The notes: generated by a model not told the origin, from the letters alone. A stretch of DNA of 64,000 nt from Caulobacter sp. Root1455 (GCF_001426905.1 NZ_LMFQ01000012.1:63187-127186), one strand, 5' to 3'; counted from the stretch's first letter, positions 18,797 to 27,706 are shown. Numbers and translations: made by a program.

Positions 18797-18984
18797 TGCA
18801 GACACCCGTTGAACCGGCCGCGTCCGACATGGGACAGGGCTCTTGTTGGCTCAGAGTGATACAGGCGCGGAGTAAAGACCGGGTTTCGGAGACGTGAGTC
18901 AGGCGTTAACCGGCGCGCTTAACGAGGTATGACCATCGGGCGCGGCGCGAACGGCGACCGCGACAGGGTGGAGGGGTAGGGCGC

Positions 18985-19197
18985 ATGAGTTCGGAAGCAC
19001 ACGACCTGGCCGAGTGGTGCCAGCGACAACGGGCCGAGGCCCTGCGCCAGATCGATCTGTTCGGCGCCGGCGGCGTGAAGGCCGTTCTTCAGATGCCGGA
19101 TGGCTCGACGCAGGAGATCACCTCGAGCGTCGTCACCCATCAGACGGAAAACGCGGCAATGTTCGAGCGGATCGCCTCGGCCCTGACGGCGGCCTAG
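18985..19197 (+). CDS. Small uncharacterised protein
   Basis: The protein has 70 residues. It begins with an amphipathic helix (SSEAHDLAEWCQRQRAEALRQIDLF), has a short strand-rich middle (GVKAVLQMPDGSTQEITSSVV) and ends in a helix (NAAMFERIASALTAA). I do not recognise the family. The strong Shine-Dalgarno GGAGGGGTAGGG immediately before ATG 18985 supports translation. It diverges from tacA across 188 bases that hold two TTAAC half-sites (18906-18910 and 18919-18923). Confidence 0.7.
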   Translation: MSSEAHDLAEWCQRQRAEALRQIDLFGAGGVKAVLQMPDGSTQEITSSVVTHQTENAAMFERIASALTAA

Positions 19198-19203
19198 AAA
19201 CCC

Positions 19204-19608
19204 TCAGCCCGCCACCTTGCCGGCGGGCACGCGACGGACCACGCCGCCGCTGTTCTGGCTGACCAGACGCGCGTCGATGCGGGTCTCGCCCTCGGCGCCG
19301 ATGTGGCAGACGCCGACGAAGCGGCTCCTGCGCTGGGTCTTCTTCTCGGTGGTGACGGCCTCGAAATTGACGTCCATCGCGCCCGACGGGTCCCCGCCGT
19401 TGGCGTCCATGTGGGTGACCTCGATGCCGTTCAGCGGCCCGATCTTGAATTTCTCCTTGAGGCGCGCGGTGCAGCTGTTGAACACCACCACGGTGCGGAC
19501 GGTCTGGGACAGCCAGCCCATCTGCCGGGCGGGGGGCTTGTCGGCGGCCGTCGCCGGCGAGGCGAGAAGGCCCACGGCCAGAACGACGGAAGCGGCGACC
19601 CTGATCAT
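19204..19608 (-). CDS. Secreted uncharacterised protein
   Basis: The protein has 134 residues from ATG 19608, which opens a clear signal peptide (VAASVVLAVGLLASPATAA). The mature domain is rich in beta strands, with TVVVFNSCTARLKEKFKIGPLNGIEV and SRFVGVCHIGAEGETRIDARLVS. Two cysteines could form a disulphide. No family is recognised. The frame is open further upstream but that part would precede the signal peptide and was left out. It is convergent with the small gene at 18985-19197, with 6 bases between stops. Confidence 0.75.
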   Translation of the reverse strand: MIRVAASVVLAVGLLASPATAADKPPARQMGWLSQTVRTVVVFNSCTARLKEKFKIGPLNGIEVTHMDANGGDPSGAMDVNFEAVTTEKKTQRRSRFVGVCHIGAEGETRIDARLVSQNSGGVVRRVPAGKVAG

Positions 19609-19781
19609 CGATTTGCCCTCGCCGACGCCCCTGGTCGACCGGCGATATCCTAAGGCGCGACTCGCCGGCGCGCCCTTTAATTCGCGGTAATGCGGACGGC
19701 CCTGGTCGGCCCCCAAGCGGCGACTGTTCAGGGATCGCGATCCGACCTAGCCTCGCCTTCCAGCGTGGCGTGGAGGGGATG

Positions 19782-20432
19782 ATGTTCGTTGGCCATTACG
19801 CGGCCGCCCTGGCGGCGAAGGCCGTCCAGCCCAAGGCGCCGTTCTGGACCTATGTGCTGGGCGCCCAGCTGGTCGACGTGGCCTGGGCCGGCCTCGTCCT
19901 GGCCGGGGTCGAGAAGATGAGCCTGGATCCGCATCTGCCCGGCAGTCCGCTGGTGCTGTCGTTCATGCCCTACACCCACAGCCTGCCCGCCGCCGCGGCC
20001 TGGGCGCTGGCGGCGGGCCTGGCCTCGCGGCTCCTGCTGAACCTGCCGCGTTTGGCCGCGATCACCGTGGGGCTGGTGGTGCTGTCGCACTGGGGGCTGG
20101 ATTTCCTGGTCCATCGGCCCGACCTGCCGCTGGGGTTCGGCGGGCCCAAGGTGGGGCTGGGCTGGTGGAACCATCCCGCGCCCGAACAGGCGTTGGAGAT
20201 GGGCCTGCTGGCGGTGGCCGCCACGGCCTGGGGCTGGCGGCGCGGCCTGCAGGGCCATAGCGGTTGGACCACGCCGTTGTTCATCGTGCTGCTGGCGAGC
20301 CTGCAGCTGATCAGCATCCTGGCCCCGCCGACCGGCGGCGCGCCGCAGATGGTGATCGCCTCGCTGTCGGCCTATCTGCTGGTGACGCTGTTCGCGTGGC
20401 TGATGGACCAGACCGAACGGCGCGGTCGCTGA
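19782..20432 (+). CDS. Integral membrane protein, DUF457/YdjM-like putative metal-dependent hydrolase
   Basis: The protein has 216 residues with five or six hydrophobic helices. It starts MFVGHYAAALAAKAV, then has a FMPYTHSLP motif near residue 64 and HWGLDFLVH near 106. These His and Asp positions next to membrane helices are shared with the DUF457 family of inner-membrane proteins, some induced by LexA, which are proposed to be metal-dependent hydrolases. The activity is unproven. GGAGGGG at 19772-19778 favours ATG 19782 over ATG 19779. Confidence 0.75.
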   Translation: MFVGHYAAALAAKAVQPKAPFWTYVLGAQLVDVAWAGLVLAGVEKMSLDPHLPGSPLVLSFMPYTHSLPAAAAWALAAGLASRLLLNLPRLAAITVGLVVLSHWGLDFLVHRPDLPLGFGGPKVGLGWWNHPAPEQALEMGLLAVAATAWGWRRGLQGHSGWTTPLFIVLLASLQLISILAPPTGGAPQMVIASLSAYLLVTLFAWLMDQTERRGR

Positions 20433-20502
20433 AGCCGTCGGATCGACGGAAAGCCCAAGGCCACGATTGCGCGTCTCTTTCGACGGGGCCATATCCGAGG
20501 CC

Positions 20503-22293
20503 ATGAACGCGCCCTTCAAGACCGACGCCCCGCCCGAATGGAATCTCGCCGACCTTTATGCCGGTCGCGACGATCCGAGGATCGAGACCGACCTGGCCGC
20601 CGCAAAGGCCGCCAATGACGAACTGGCCTCGCTGGAGGGGCTGTTCCTGCAGGCGCGTGGCGAGCCCGAGCGCCTGGGCGTGCTGCTGGATCGCGGGATC
20701 AAGCTGTACGAGCAGGCGACCAACGGCCTGTGGGCCGTGGGCGCCTATGCCGGCCTGGCCGCCTCCACCGCCCGCGACGACCCCGCCTGGGCCAAGTTCG
20801 AGGCCGACCTGCGGGCGCGTTCGTCGCAGATCGCCTCGGAGAGCCTGTTCTTCTCGCTGGAGCTGAACCAGCTGGAGGACAGCGAGCTGGAGGCGGCGCT
20901 GAAGGCCCATCCGGCCGCCGTCCGCTGGACGCCATGGCTGCGCCGCCTGCGCCTGTCGCGTCCGCACGAACTGACGCCGGACCTGGAGCGCTACATCGTC
21001 GATCGCGGCCCGGCCGTGGCCAACTGGGTGCGGCTGTACGACGAGACCCTGGCCAAGCTGACCGCCCAGGTCGGCAAGGAAAGCCTGACCCTGCCCGAGG
21101 CGTTGAACCGCCTGTCGGACCCGGACGGCAAGCGCCGCAAGGCCGCCGCCGACGGCCTGGCCAAGGCCCTGGAGGAACGCGCCTCGACCCAGGGCCTGGT
21201 CATGAACACCCTGGCCTTCGAAAAGCAGGTCGAGGATCGCTGGCGGCGGTTCGACAGCCCGGCCCAGTCGCGCCACCTGGCCAACGAGGTCGACGGCGAC
21301 GCGGTCGACGCCCTGGAGCAGGCCGTGGTCGAGGCGTATCCGCGCCTGTCGCACCGCTACTACGCCCTGAAGGCCAAGGTCATGGGCCGCGAGACCCTCG
21401 ACTACTGGGACCGCAACGCCCCCCTGACCGCCGCCGCGCCCAGGAGCTACGACTGGACCGAGGCCCAGGGCATCGTGCTGGAAAGCTTCCAGACCCTGGC
21501 CCCCAAGTTCGCCGACACCGCCCAGACCTTCTTCGACAAGCCGTGGATCGACGCCCGGCCGCGCGCGGGCAAGCAGTCGGGGGCCTATTCGCACCCGGTC
21601 ACCGCCGAGCGGCACCCCTATGTGTTCATGAACTACATGGGCGAGCGGCGCGACGTGCTGACCCTGGCCCACGAGCTGGGCCACGCCGTGCACCAGACCC
21701 TGTGCGCGCCGCTGGGCACCCTGCTGGCCGACACGCCCCTGACCCTGGCCGAGACCGCCTCGATCTTCGGCGAGGGCCTGGTGTTCGACCGCCTGCTGGC
21801 CGAGGCGACTCCGAAGGACCGCATGGGCCTGCTGGCCGGCAAGATCGAGGACGGGCTCAACACCGTCGTGCGCCAGATCGCCTTCCACCGCTTCGAGCGC
21901 CGCTTCCACGAGGCCCGCAAGGACGGCGAGCTGTCGCCCGACCAGATCGGCCGGCTGTGGCTGGAGGTGATGGCCGAGAGCCTGGGCCCGGCCGTGACCC
22001 TGAACGCGGGCTACGAGCACTACTGGGCCTATGTCAGCCACTTCGTGCACGCGCCGTTCTACGTCTACGCCTACGCGTTCGGCGACCTGCTGGTGCGCGG
22101 CCTGATGGAGAAGCGCCGCGAGGATCCGGAGACCTTCGCGCCGCTGTACGAGGACCTGCTGGCGGCCGGCGGCACGCGGACCTATGTGGAGGCGCTCAAG
22201 CCCTTCGGCCTGAACCCGCGCGAAAAGGCCTTCTGGACCGCGGGCTGCGCCCAGCTGGAACGGCTGGTCGACGAGTTCGAAGCCCTGGTCTGA
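20503..22293 (+). CDS. pepF: Oligoendopeptidase F, M3B zinc metallopeptidase
   Basis: The protein has 596 residues, the normal PepF length. It contains the thimet-type zinc motif HELGHAVH near residue 390, with the third ligand Glu about 25 residues downstream in ETASIFGEGLVFD. N-terminal helical domains begin with WNLADLYAGRDDP, a PepF hallmark. It should hydrolyse oligopeptides in the cytoplasm. ATG 20503 was chosen; a TTG 36 bases upstream is the only other in-frame start. A SnoaL-like gene and a UbiB-like gene follow at 13 and 3 bases, suggesting one operon. Confidence 0.93.
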   Translation: MNAPFKTDAPPEWNLADLYAGRDDPRIETDLAAAKAANDELASLEGLFLQARGEPERLGVLLDRGIKLYEQATNGLWAVGAYAGLAASTARDDPAWAKFEADLRARSSQIASESLFFSLELNQLEDSELEAALKAHPAAVRWTPWLRRLRLSRPHELTPDLERYIVDRGPAVANWVRLYDETLAKLTAQVGKESLTLPEALNRLSDPDGKRRKAAADGLAKALEERASTQGLVMNTLAFEKQVEDRWRRFDSPAQSRHLANEVDGDAVDALEQAVVEAYPRLSHRYYALKAKVMGRETLDYWDRNAPLTAAAPRSYDWTEAQGIVLESFQTLAPKFADTAQTFFDKPWIDARPRAGKQSGAYSHPVTAERHPYVFMNYMGERRDVLTLAHELGHAVHQTLCAPLGTLLADTPLTLAETASIFGEGLVFDRLLAEATPKDRMGLLAGKIEDGLNTVVRQIAFHRFERRFHEARKDGELSPDQIGRLWLEVMAESLGPAVTLNAGYEHYWAYVSHFVHAPFYVYAYAFGDLLVRGLMEKRREDPETFAPLYEDLLAAGGTRTYVEALKPFGLNPREKAFWTAGCAQLERLVDEFEALV

Positions 22294-22306
22294 CGGAGCA
22301 AGCGCG

Positions 22307-22669
22307 ATGCCCACCAAGGAACGCCTGGCGGAGTTCATCGCCACCGTCGAACGTAACGCGCACGTCGAGGCGATCGAACGCTTCTATGCGCCGGACGCCT
22401 CGATGCAGGAGAACAACGCCCCGCCGCGCGTCGGCCGCGACGTCCTGGTGGCGCACGAGGCGGCGGCCCTGGCGCGGCTGTCCAAGATGGACACCCAGCC
22501 GGCGGTCATGGTGCTGCACGACGGCGACAACGTCGTGATCCAGTGGGTCTTCCTGATGACCAACAAGAACGGTGAGACCCTGCGGTTCGAGGAGCTGACC
22601 CATCAGGTGTGGGACGGCGACAGGATCGTCCGCGAGCGGTTCTTCTACGACTCCCGGCAGTTCGGCTAG
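22307..22669 (+). CDS. SnoaL-like / NTF2-fold protein
   Basis: The protein has 120 residues with the alpha+beta cone of the NTF2 superfamily. A start helix (ERLAEFIATVERNAHVEAIERFYAPDA) is followed by VGRDVLVAHEAAAL and four strands including VIQWVFLMTNKNGETLRFEEL and RERFFYDSRQF. SnoaL-like proteins range from polyketide cyclases to binding proteins, and no substrate can be named. GGAGCAAG lies at a proper distance before ATG 22307. It sits between pepF and the UbiB-like kinase in one apparent operon. Confidence 0.8.
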   Translation: MPTKERLAEFIATVERNAHVEAIERFYAPDASMQENNAPPRVGRDVLVAHEAAALARLSKMDTQPAVMVLHDGDNVVIQWVFLMTNKNGETLRFEELTHQVWDGDRIVRERFFYDSRQFG

Positions 22670-22672
22670 GCG

Positions 22673-24055
22673 ATGGCCAGCGATCCGCGCGACCCGATCA
22701 AAGACCCTGAGCGCGACCGGTTCTCCGGTCGGCTGACCCGTTTCGCCAAGGTCGGGGCGGGCCTGTCGGGCGCGGCGGTCAGCTACGGCGCCAACAGCCT
22801 GTTCGGCGGTGACAGCGCCGACGCCCGCAACGCCAAGGCCTTGAGGGCCGCGCTCGGTGGCCTGAAAGGGCCGCTGATGAAGGCGGCGCAGATGTTCGCC
22901 ACCGTGCCGGACCTGCTGCCGCCCGAGTTCGCCGCCGAGCTGGCCGAGCTGCAGACCAACGCCCCGGCCATGGGCTGGCCGTTCGTCCGCCGACGGATGG
23001 CCGCCGAACTGGGGCCTGACTGGGCCTCCAGGTTCCAGAGCTTCGAGCACGAGGCCGCCGCCGCCGCGTCCCTGGGGCAGGTGCACCGCGCCGTCGGCCC
23101 CGACGGCCGCGCCCTGGCGGTGAAGCTGCAGTATCCCGACATGCAGAGCGCGGTCGAAAGCGATCTCGGCCAACTGCGCAGCCTGTTTGGCCTGTTCAAG
23201 CGCATGGACGGCTCGATCGACCCGTCGGAGATGATCGTCGAGATCGGCGACCGGCTGCGCGAGGAGCTGGACTACGAGCGCGAGGCCAAGCTGATGGCCG
23301 TCTATGGCGGCTTCTTCACCGGGCGCGCCGAGATCCAGGTGCCCCAGCCCGTGGCCGCCCTGTCGACCAAGCGGCTGCTGAGCATGACCTGGCTGGAGGG
23401 GCGAGGGCTGCTGGCCTTCAAGGACGCCCCGCAGGAAACCCGCGACCGCATCGCCGCCCTGCTGTTCGAGGCCTGGTGGAGCCCGATGACCAAGCTGGGG
23501 ATCATCCACGGCGACCCGCACCTGGGCAACTACACCTTCGGCGGCCCAGAGGGCGGCGATGGAGCGGCGCATCTGAACCTGCTGGACTTCGGCTGCATCC
23601 GCATCTTCCCGCCGCGCTTCGTCGCTGGGGTGGTGCGGCTGTATCGCGCCCTGTCCAACGACGACCGCGCCGAGCAGACCGAGGCCTATCGCAGTTGGGG
23701 CTTCGCCAATCTGAACGACGAGCTGGTCGACGTGCTGAACGTCTGGGCCCGCTTCATCTACGGCCCGCTGCTGGACGACCGGGTGCGCAGCGTCGCCGAC
23801 GACGTGCCGCCCGGCGAGTACGGCCGCCGCGAGGCCTTCAAGGTGCGCCAGGCCCTGAAAGCCAAGGGACCGATCACCATCCCCCGCGAGTTCGTGTTCA
23901 TGGACCGCGCCGCCATCGGCCTGGGCGCGGCCTTCCTGCACCTGGGCGCGCGGCATAACTGGAAGGCGCTGTTCGAAAAGTCGCTGGAGGGCTTCTCGGA
24001 GGAGGGGCTGGCGACGCGGCAGGCGGCTGTGCTCAGCGCGGCCGGGGTTTCCTAG
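22673..24055 (+). CDS. ABC1/UbiB-family atypical kinase
   Basis: The protein has 460 residues. It carries the UbiB-type motifs: an N-terminal KAAQMF (variant of KxGQ), the Ala-rich loop AAAASLGQVHRA, ALAVKLQYP with the nucleotide-binding Lys, EELDYEREA, and IHGDPHLGNYTF plus LLDFGCIR as catalytic and metal-binding loops. In bacteria such proteins support ubiquinone synthesis. The C-terminal membrane hairpin of true UbiB is not obvious, so it may be a soluble paralogue. COQ9 and UbiX, other ubiquinone proteins, are encoded elsewhere in this window, not adjacent. Confidence 0.88.
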   Translation: MASDPRDPIKDPERDRFSGRLTRFAKVGAGLSGAAVSYGANSLFGGDSADARNAKALRAALGGLKGPLMKAAQMFATVPDLLPPEFAAELAELQTNAPAMGWPFVRRRMAAELGPDWASRFQSFEHEAAAAASLGQVHRAVGPDGRALAVKLQYPDMQSAVESDLGQLRSLFGLFKRMDGSIDPSEMIVEIGDRLREELDYEREAKLMAVYGGFFTGRAEIQVPQPVAALSTKRLLSMTWLEGRGLLAFKDAPQETRDRIAALLFEAWWSPMTKLGIIHGDPHLGNYTFGGPEGGDGAAHLNLLDFGCIRIFPPRFVAGVVRLYRALSNDDRAEQTEAYRSWGFANLNDELVDVLNVWARFIYGPLLDDRVRSVADDVPPGEYGRREAFKVRQALKAKGPITIPREFVFMDRAAIGLGAAFLHLGARHNWKALFEKSLEGFSEEGLATRQAAVLSAAGVS

Positions 24056-24074
24056 CGGCGACTCTCCGCGTGGT

Positions 24075-24160
24075 CCTCGTCCTTCGACAAGCTCAGGATG
24101 AGGATCAATTGAAAATCGGCTGTTTAGGAAACCTCATCCTGAGCTTGTCGAAGGACGAGG
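24075..24160. repeat. Inverted repeat of the CCTTCGACAAGCTCAGGATG family, copy 1
   Basis: Two 29-base arms (24075-24103 and 24132-24160) are perfect reverse complements with a 28-base AT-rich loop. Copies with the same arms occur at 30477-30563 and 39406-39492. Each copy lies between genes, and it may form a large hairpin in RNA. Confidence 0.9.
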
Positions 24161-24178
24161 TTTCCGGGCCAAGAAAGA

Positions 24179-25039
24179 ATGATCATGACCCCTCGCACTC
24201 TCAAGCGCCTCCACCCCGCCCAGCGCGACGACATCGGCGACTTGACCACCCGCCGCCCGCTGCCCGGTCCGGCGATCCCGCAGCTGGATCCGTTCCTGTT
24301 CCTCAACCACCACGGCCCGCAGGTCTATCCGCCCAACAACCACGGCCTGCCGTTCGGGCCGCATCCGCATCGCGGTTTCGAGACCGTGACCTTCATCCTG
24401 GACGGCGAGCTGTCGCACCTCGACAGCGGCGGCCATGAGAGCGTCATCGGCCCGGGCGGGGTGCAATGGATGACGGCCGGCAGCGGCCTGGTCCACGCCG
24501 AGCTGTCGCCGGCCAGCTTCAAGCAGGCGGGCGGGCCGCTGGAGATCCTGCAGCTGTGGGTGAACCTGCCCAGCCGGCTGAAGATGACCGCGCCGAACTA
24601 TCTGGGCCTGCAGGGCGCGGAGATTCCCAAGGTCGAGACGGGTGGGGCGACGATCGAGGTCGTCTCCGGCCAGGTCGGGGGCGTGACCGGCCCGTTCCCG
24701 TCGCTGATCGGCATCGAGATGAGCGTCGTGCGCCTGGCGCCCGGCGGCGCCGTCAACCTGCCGGTGGCGCGGGGCCGGGCGGTGTTCCTGTACGTGGTCT
24801 CGGGCGAGATCGTGGTCGGCGGCCAGACCGCGCCGCGCTGGAACCTGGTCGAGCTGAACGACGACGGCGACGCGGTGGCCTTCGATGCGCCGACCGGCGC
24901 GGTGGTCCTGCTGGGCCATGCCGAGCCGATCGGCGAACCGGTCTTCGCCCACGGGCCGTTCGTGATGAACACCCGCGAGGAGATCATCCAGGCGATCGAC
25001 GACTACAACGCGGGCAAGTTCGGGAACGTGCCGGGGTAG
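24179..25039 (+). CDS. Pirin family protein
   Basis: The protein has 286 residues with the two-cupin pirin fold. The N-terminal domain shows LDPFLFLNHHGP, GPHPHRGFETVTFILDGELSHLDSGGH and MTAGSGLVHAE, which include the His/Glu iron ligands. The C-terminal domain begins near residue 165 (PSLIGIEMSVVRLAPGGAVNLPV). Bacterial pirins act as quercetinases or as regulators of metabolic enzymes; which applies here is unknown. ATG 24179 and ATG 24185 are both possible. It is convergent with the next gene, with 4 bases between stops. Confidence 0.9.
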   Translation: MIMTPRTLKRLHPAQRDDIGDLTTRRPLPGPAIPQLDPFLFLNHHGPQVYPPNNHGLPFGPHPHRGFETVTFILDGELSHLDSGGHESVIGPGGVQWMTAGSGLVHAELSPASFKQAGGPLEILQLWVNLPSRLKMTAPNYLGLQGAEIPKVETGGATIEVVSGQVGGVTGPFPSLIGIEMSVVRLAPGGAVNLPVARGRAVFLYVVSGEIVVGGQTAPRWNLVELNDDGDAVAFDAPTGAVVLLGHAEPIGEPVFAHGPFVMNTREEIIQAIDDYNAGKFGNVPG

Positions 25040-25043
25040 GCGC

Positions 25044-25628
25044 CTACTCTCCATACTCCGCCAGCAACCGCTCCAGCCGCCGCTGCTCGGGCTTCATCAC
25101 CAGGAAGTAGCGCAGGGTGTTCCAGCCGGTGCTGGCCGCCAACGCCACGCCGCAGACCAACCCGGCTTGCCAGCCGGCCGAGGTGTTCATCCGGCCGTCC
25201 TCGATCAGCTTCTGGATGGCCATGGCCAGCGGAAACATGAACACCGGCAGCATGATCCAGAACAGCTGGAAATTCTTGCGGGCGGCGCGGTTGGCGGCCA
25301 GCAGCGCCGCCACGGTGTCGCGCAAGGGCGCGCCGGTGTCGCGGCGGCGGCGGAAGCAGCGCAGCATCACCCCGCCGGCCACCACCCAGCACACGCCGAG
25401 CATGGCGATCCCGGGCCAGCCCGCGCCGGTCTGCGACCGCAACACGGCCGCCAGGGCGACGACGGTGAACAGGGTCAGGGCCGCGATCGGAATGCCGGCC
25501 AGCAGCAGCTCCGTGCGACGACGGGTCTTCAGCGTTTCCATCAGTTGCTCCTTCAAAATGGTCCGAAGTTCGACCCCGGGGGTGTTGGCCTCCGAGCGCC
25601 AGGCCTGTTCGAGACGGTCAAACTCCAT
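25044..25628 (-). CDS. Membrane protein partnered with the ECF sigma factor (possible anti-sigma factor)
   Basis: The protein has 194 residues. The N-terminal 35 residues are cytoplasmic and charged (FDRLEQAWRSEANTPGVELRTILKEQLMETLKTRRR). Four hydrophobic segments follow in two pairs (about 40-60, 70-88, 120-138 and 147-165), and then a short charged tail. The start overlaps the end of the ECF sigma gene by 11 bases behind GGAGG, so the two are translationally coupled. An N-terminal sigma-binding arm plus membrane anchor fits an anti-sigma factor, but no zinc-binding HxxxCxxC motif is present. The role is inference from context. Confidence 0.7.
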   Translation of the reverse strand: MEFDRLEQAWRSEANTPGVELRTILKEQLMETLKTRRRTELLLAGIPIAALTLFTVVALAAVLRSQTGAGWPGIAMLGVCWVVAGGVMLRCFRRRRDTGAPLRDTVAALLAANRAARKNFQLFWIMLPVFMFPLAMAIQKLIEDGRMNTSAGWQAGLVCGVALAASTGWNTLRYFLVMKPEQRRLERLLAEYGE

Positions 25629-26130
25629 CGCCGTCCTCCTTCACCAGGATCGTCAGTCGGGCGCGGATGCGGGTCAGCCGCGCGCCGACATTGGTTTGAG
25701 TCAGGCCGTGCAGGCCGGCGATCGCCTCGTAGGCCAAGCCGTCCAGCGACAGCAGGATCAGCGACCGGTCCACCGGCGACAGGGTGCGGATCGCCGCGTA
25801 GAGCCGCTCCAGCAGGCCCGCCTCGGGCGTGTCCGGAGGGGCCGGCCGCAGGGCCAGCTCGGCCGCCACCCCTTCCTGGCGCCGCCGCCGCCGGGTCTCG
25901 CCGCGCCGCCAGGTCAGGGCGGCGTTGTGGGCCACGCGGTGGACGAAGGTGGCGTCGGCGCTCTCGCCTCGAAAGCGCGGCCGGGCCTTCCACAGCGCCA
26001 CGGTCAGCTCCTGCATCAGGTCGTGCTGGTCGGCGGACTCGGCGAAGGCGCGGGCCACCCGGCGCAGGGCGCCCAGGTGCGGCGTCAGCCACGCCGCGAA
26101 AGCCTCGTCCTCCTGCCGTCCGGCGCCCAT
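25618..26130 (-). CDS. ECF-type RNA polymerase sigma factor
   Basis: The protein has 170 residues. Region 2 spans about residues 15-85, with LRRVARAFAESADQHDLMQELTVALWKARPRFRGESADATFVHRVAHN including the DLMQE core-binding motif. Region 4 spans about 110-165 and has LSPVDRSLILLSLDGLAYEAIAGLHGLTQTNVGARLTRIRARL as its helix-turn-helix. The length fits ECF factors. The gene is followed at once by a membrane protein gene, a common arrangement for regulators of such sigma factors. The target regulon is not visible. I found no clear autoregulatory repeat promoter upstream. Confidence 0.88.
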   Translation of the reverse strand: MGAGRQEDEAFAAWLTPHLGALRRVARAFAESADQHDLMQELTVALWKARPRFRGESADATFVHRVAHNAALTWRRGETRRRRRQEGVAAELALRPAPPDTPEAGLLERLYAAIRTLSPVDRSLILLSLDGLAYEAIAGLHGLTQTNVGARLTRIRARLTILVKEDGDGV

Positions 26131-26238
26131 GGCCCACCCGTGTTCAAAAGGCCCGTTTTCAGAAGGTTAGACGCCGGTGGACGCGCCGTCCTTACAAGGA
26201 CGCTCGCGGGGCGCGATGAAACTTCGCGCGCGTAATGC

Positions 26239-26266
26239 TTGCCACGCTTCAAACGCTTGTTAGACT
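26239..26266 (+). promoter_or_regulatory. Promoter TTGCCA-N16-TAGACT, leaderless start for the thioesterase gene
   Basis: A -35-like TTGCCA (26239-26244) and -10-like TAGACT (26261-26266) are spaced by 16 bases. Only six bases separate the -10 from ATG 26273, so the mRNA should begin at or near the AUG. No Shine-Dalgarno sequence is present. Confidence 0.55.
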
Positions 26267-26272
26267 TCGCCC

Positions 26273-26746
26273 ATGTCCGACGATCTCACAGACGCCCAGG
26301 CCGCCGCCATTCCCGAGGGCTACAGCCAATTGAACTGGTCGCGCGGCTTCGGCCGGCAGATCGGACCGCTGTACGAGCAGCGGGCGGGGCCGGGCGAGGC
26401 GACCCTGGGCTTCCGAGTCGAGGAGCACCACACCAACGGCCTGGGCAACTGCCACGGCGGCATGCTGATGAGCTTCGCCGACATGGCCTGGGGCCGGATC
26501 ATCTCGCTGCAGAAGTCCTACAGCTGGGTCACGGTGCGGCTGAACTGCGACTTCCTGTCGGGCGCCCAGCTGGGCGACTTCGTGGAAGGCCGGGGCGAGC
26601 TGATCTCCGAGCAGGATCTGGTGTTCACCGTGCGCGGCCGCATCTGGGCCGGCGAGCGGACGCTGATGACCGGCACGGGGATCTTCAAGGCCCTGTCGCC
26701 TCGGGCGCCAAGACCCGGCGAAATCGCCTTTACGGAAAAAGCTTAA
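26273..26746 (+). CDS. PaaI-type hotdog-fold thioesterase
   Basis: The protein has 157 residues with a single hotdog domain. The motif [22 protein letters not shown] is the PaaI signature, where the Asn/His-Gly-Gly and Asp positions form the active site. [25 protein letters not shown] follows as the beta sheet. It should hydrolyse acyl-CoA thioesters in the cytoplasm, and its acyl preference is unknown. The next gene, an alpha/beta hydrolase, starts 3 bases after its stop, so the two form an operon. Confidence 0.88.
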   Translation: MSDDLTDAQAAAIPEGYSQLNWSRGFGRQIGPLYEQRAGPGEATLGFRVEEHHTNGLGNCHGGMLMSFADMAWGRIISLQKSYSWVTVRLNCDFLSGAQLGDFVEGRGELISEQDLVFTVRGRIWAGERTLMTGTGIFKALSPRAPRPGEIAFTEKA

Positions 26747-26749
26747 GCC

Positions 26750-27673
26750 ATGGCCGACGACCGTCCCGCGCCCACCTCGCCGCTGGGTCCGTTCAACGGC
26801 GCGAAGCCGCCGGCTCCGGCCTGGTTCGAGGCCGCCGTCGCCGTCGAACCCGAACGCTCGCGCATCCCGGTCGAGGGGGCTCAGATCGAGCTGCTGACCT
26901 GGGGCGAGGTCGGCAAGCCGGGCCTGCTGTTCCTGCACGGCAACGGCGCCCATGCCGACTGGTGGAGCTTCATCGCCCCGTTCTTCGCGGCGGACTGGCG
27001 ATGCGCCGCGATCTCGTGGTCGGGCATGGGCGGCTCGGACTGGCGGCCGGCCTATTCGGCGCAGTCCTTCGCGGCCGAGATCTTCGCGGCGGTCGAGGCG
27101 GCCGGGCTGGAGGCGGGCGGGACCAAGCCGATCCTGGTGGGCCACTCGTTCGGCGGCTTCCCGACCCTCTATTGCGGTGTCGAGCACGCCGACCGGCTGC
27201 GCGGGATCGTCATGGTCGACAGCAGCATCCAGCCGCCGGAGAAGCGCTGGCGCGGCCCGCCTCCGCGCCCCGACGCTGCCAACCGGGTCTATCCGACGCT
27301 GGAGGAGGCGCTGGCCCGCTTCCGGCTCGCGCCGCCGCAGGGCTGCGAGAACCTCTACATCGCCGACCATATCGCCCGCGGCTCGCTGAAGCAGGTCGAG
27401 GGCGGCTGGACCTGGAAGTTCGACCCAGCCATCTGGCAGCGGTTCTCGATGCCGGATCTGGGCCTGCTGCTGCCGCGCATCGCCTGCCCGGCGGCGGTGA
27501 TGTGGGGCGAACGCTCGGCCCTGATGCGCGAGGAGACGCTGGACTACATGTTCGGCGAGATGCCCGACACTGTCCTGCGCGTCGCCATCCCCGACGCCGA
27601 CCACCACGTGATGGTCGACCAGCCGCTGGCCTTCGTGGCGGGGCTGCGCGGGCTTCTGGCGGGGTGGGCTTAG
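26750..27673 (+). CDS. Alpha/beta-hydrolase fold protein
   Basis: The protein has 307 residues. The oxyanion region is LFLHGNGAHADWW near residue 60, the nucleophile elbow is VGHSFGGFP near residue 130 (Ser), and the C-terminal HHVMVDQP supplies the catalytic His. The acid is probably Asp/Glu in the segment after residue 245. A cap region with many prolines (PPEKRWRGPPPRPDAANR) follows strand six. The substrate is unknown; the hotdog thioesterase operon partner suggests acyl-ester or thioester chemistry. Confidence 0.88.
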   Translation: MADDRPAPTSPLGPFNGAKPPAPAWFEAAVAVEPERSRIPVEGAQIELLTWGEVGKPGLLFLHGNGAHADWWSFIAPFFAADWRCAAISWSGMGGSDWRPAYSAQSFAAEIFAAVEAAGLEAGGTKPILVGHSFGGFPTLYCGVEHADRLRGIVMVDSSIQPPEKRWRGPPPRPDAANRVYPTLEEALARFRLAPPQGCENLYIADHIARGSLKQVEGGWTWKFDPAIWQRFSMPDLGLLLPRIACPAAVMWGERSALMREETLDYMFGEMPDTVLRVAIPDADHHVMVDQPLAFVAGLRGLLAGWA

Positions 27674-27706
27674 AGGGGCGTCCTCGACGCCTCCAATAAA
27701 TAGCAC

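Noticed and set aside
18906-18923. Two TTAAC half-sites upstream of tacA as a CtrA box
   Set aside because: The canonical spacing is TTAA-N7-TTAA. Here it is nine bases, so a CtrA site cannot be claimed, though half-site binding is possible.
20311-23956. Long minus-strand open frames opposite pepF and the UbiB-like gene
   Set aside because: Low-complexity translation, no ribosome-binding site and full overlap with well-supported genes on the plus strand.
24075-24160. Palindromic repeats as a CRISPR array
   Set aside because: Copies are isolated, inverted pairs far from each other. There is no regular direct-repeat/spacer structure and no cas gene.
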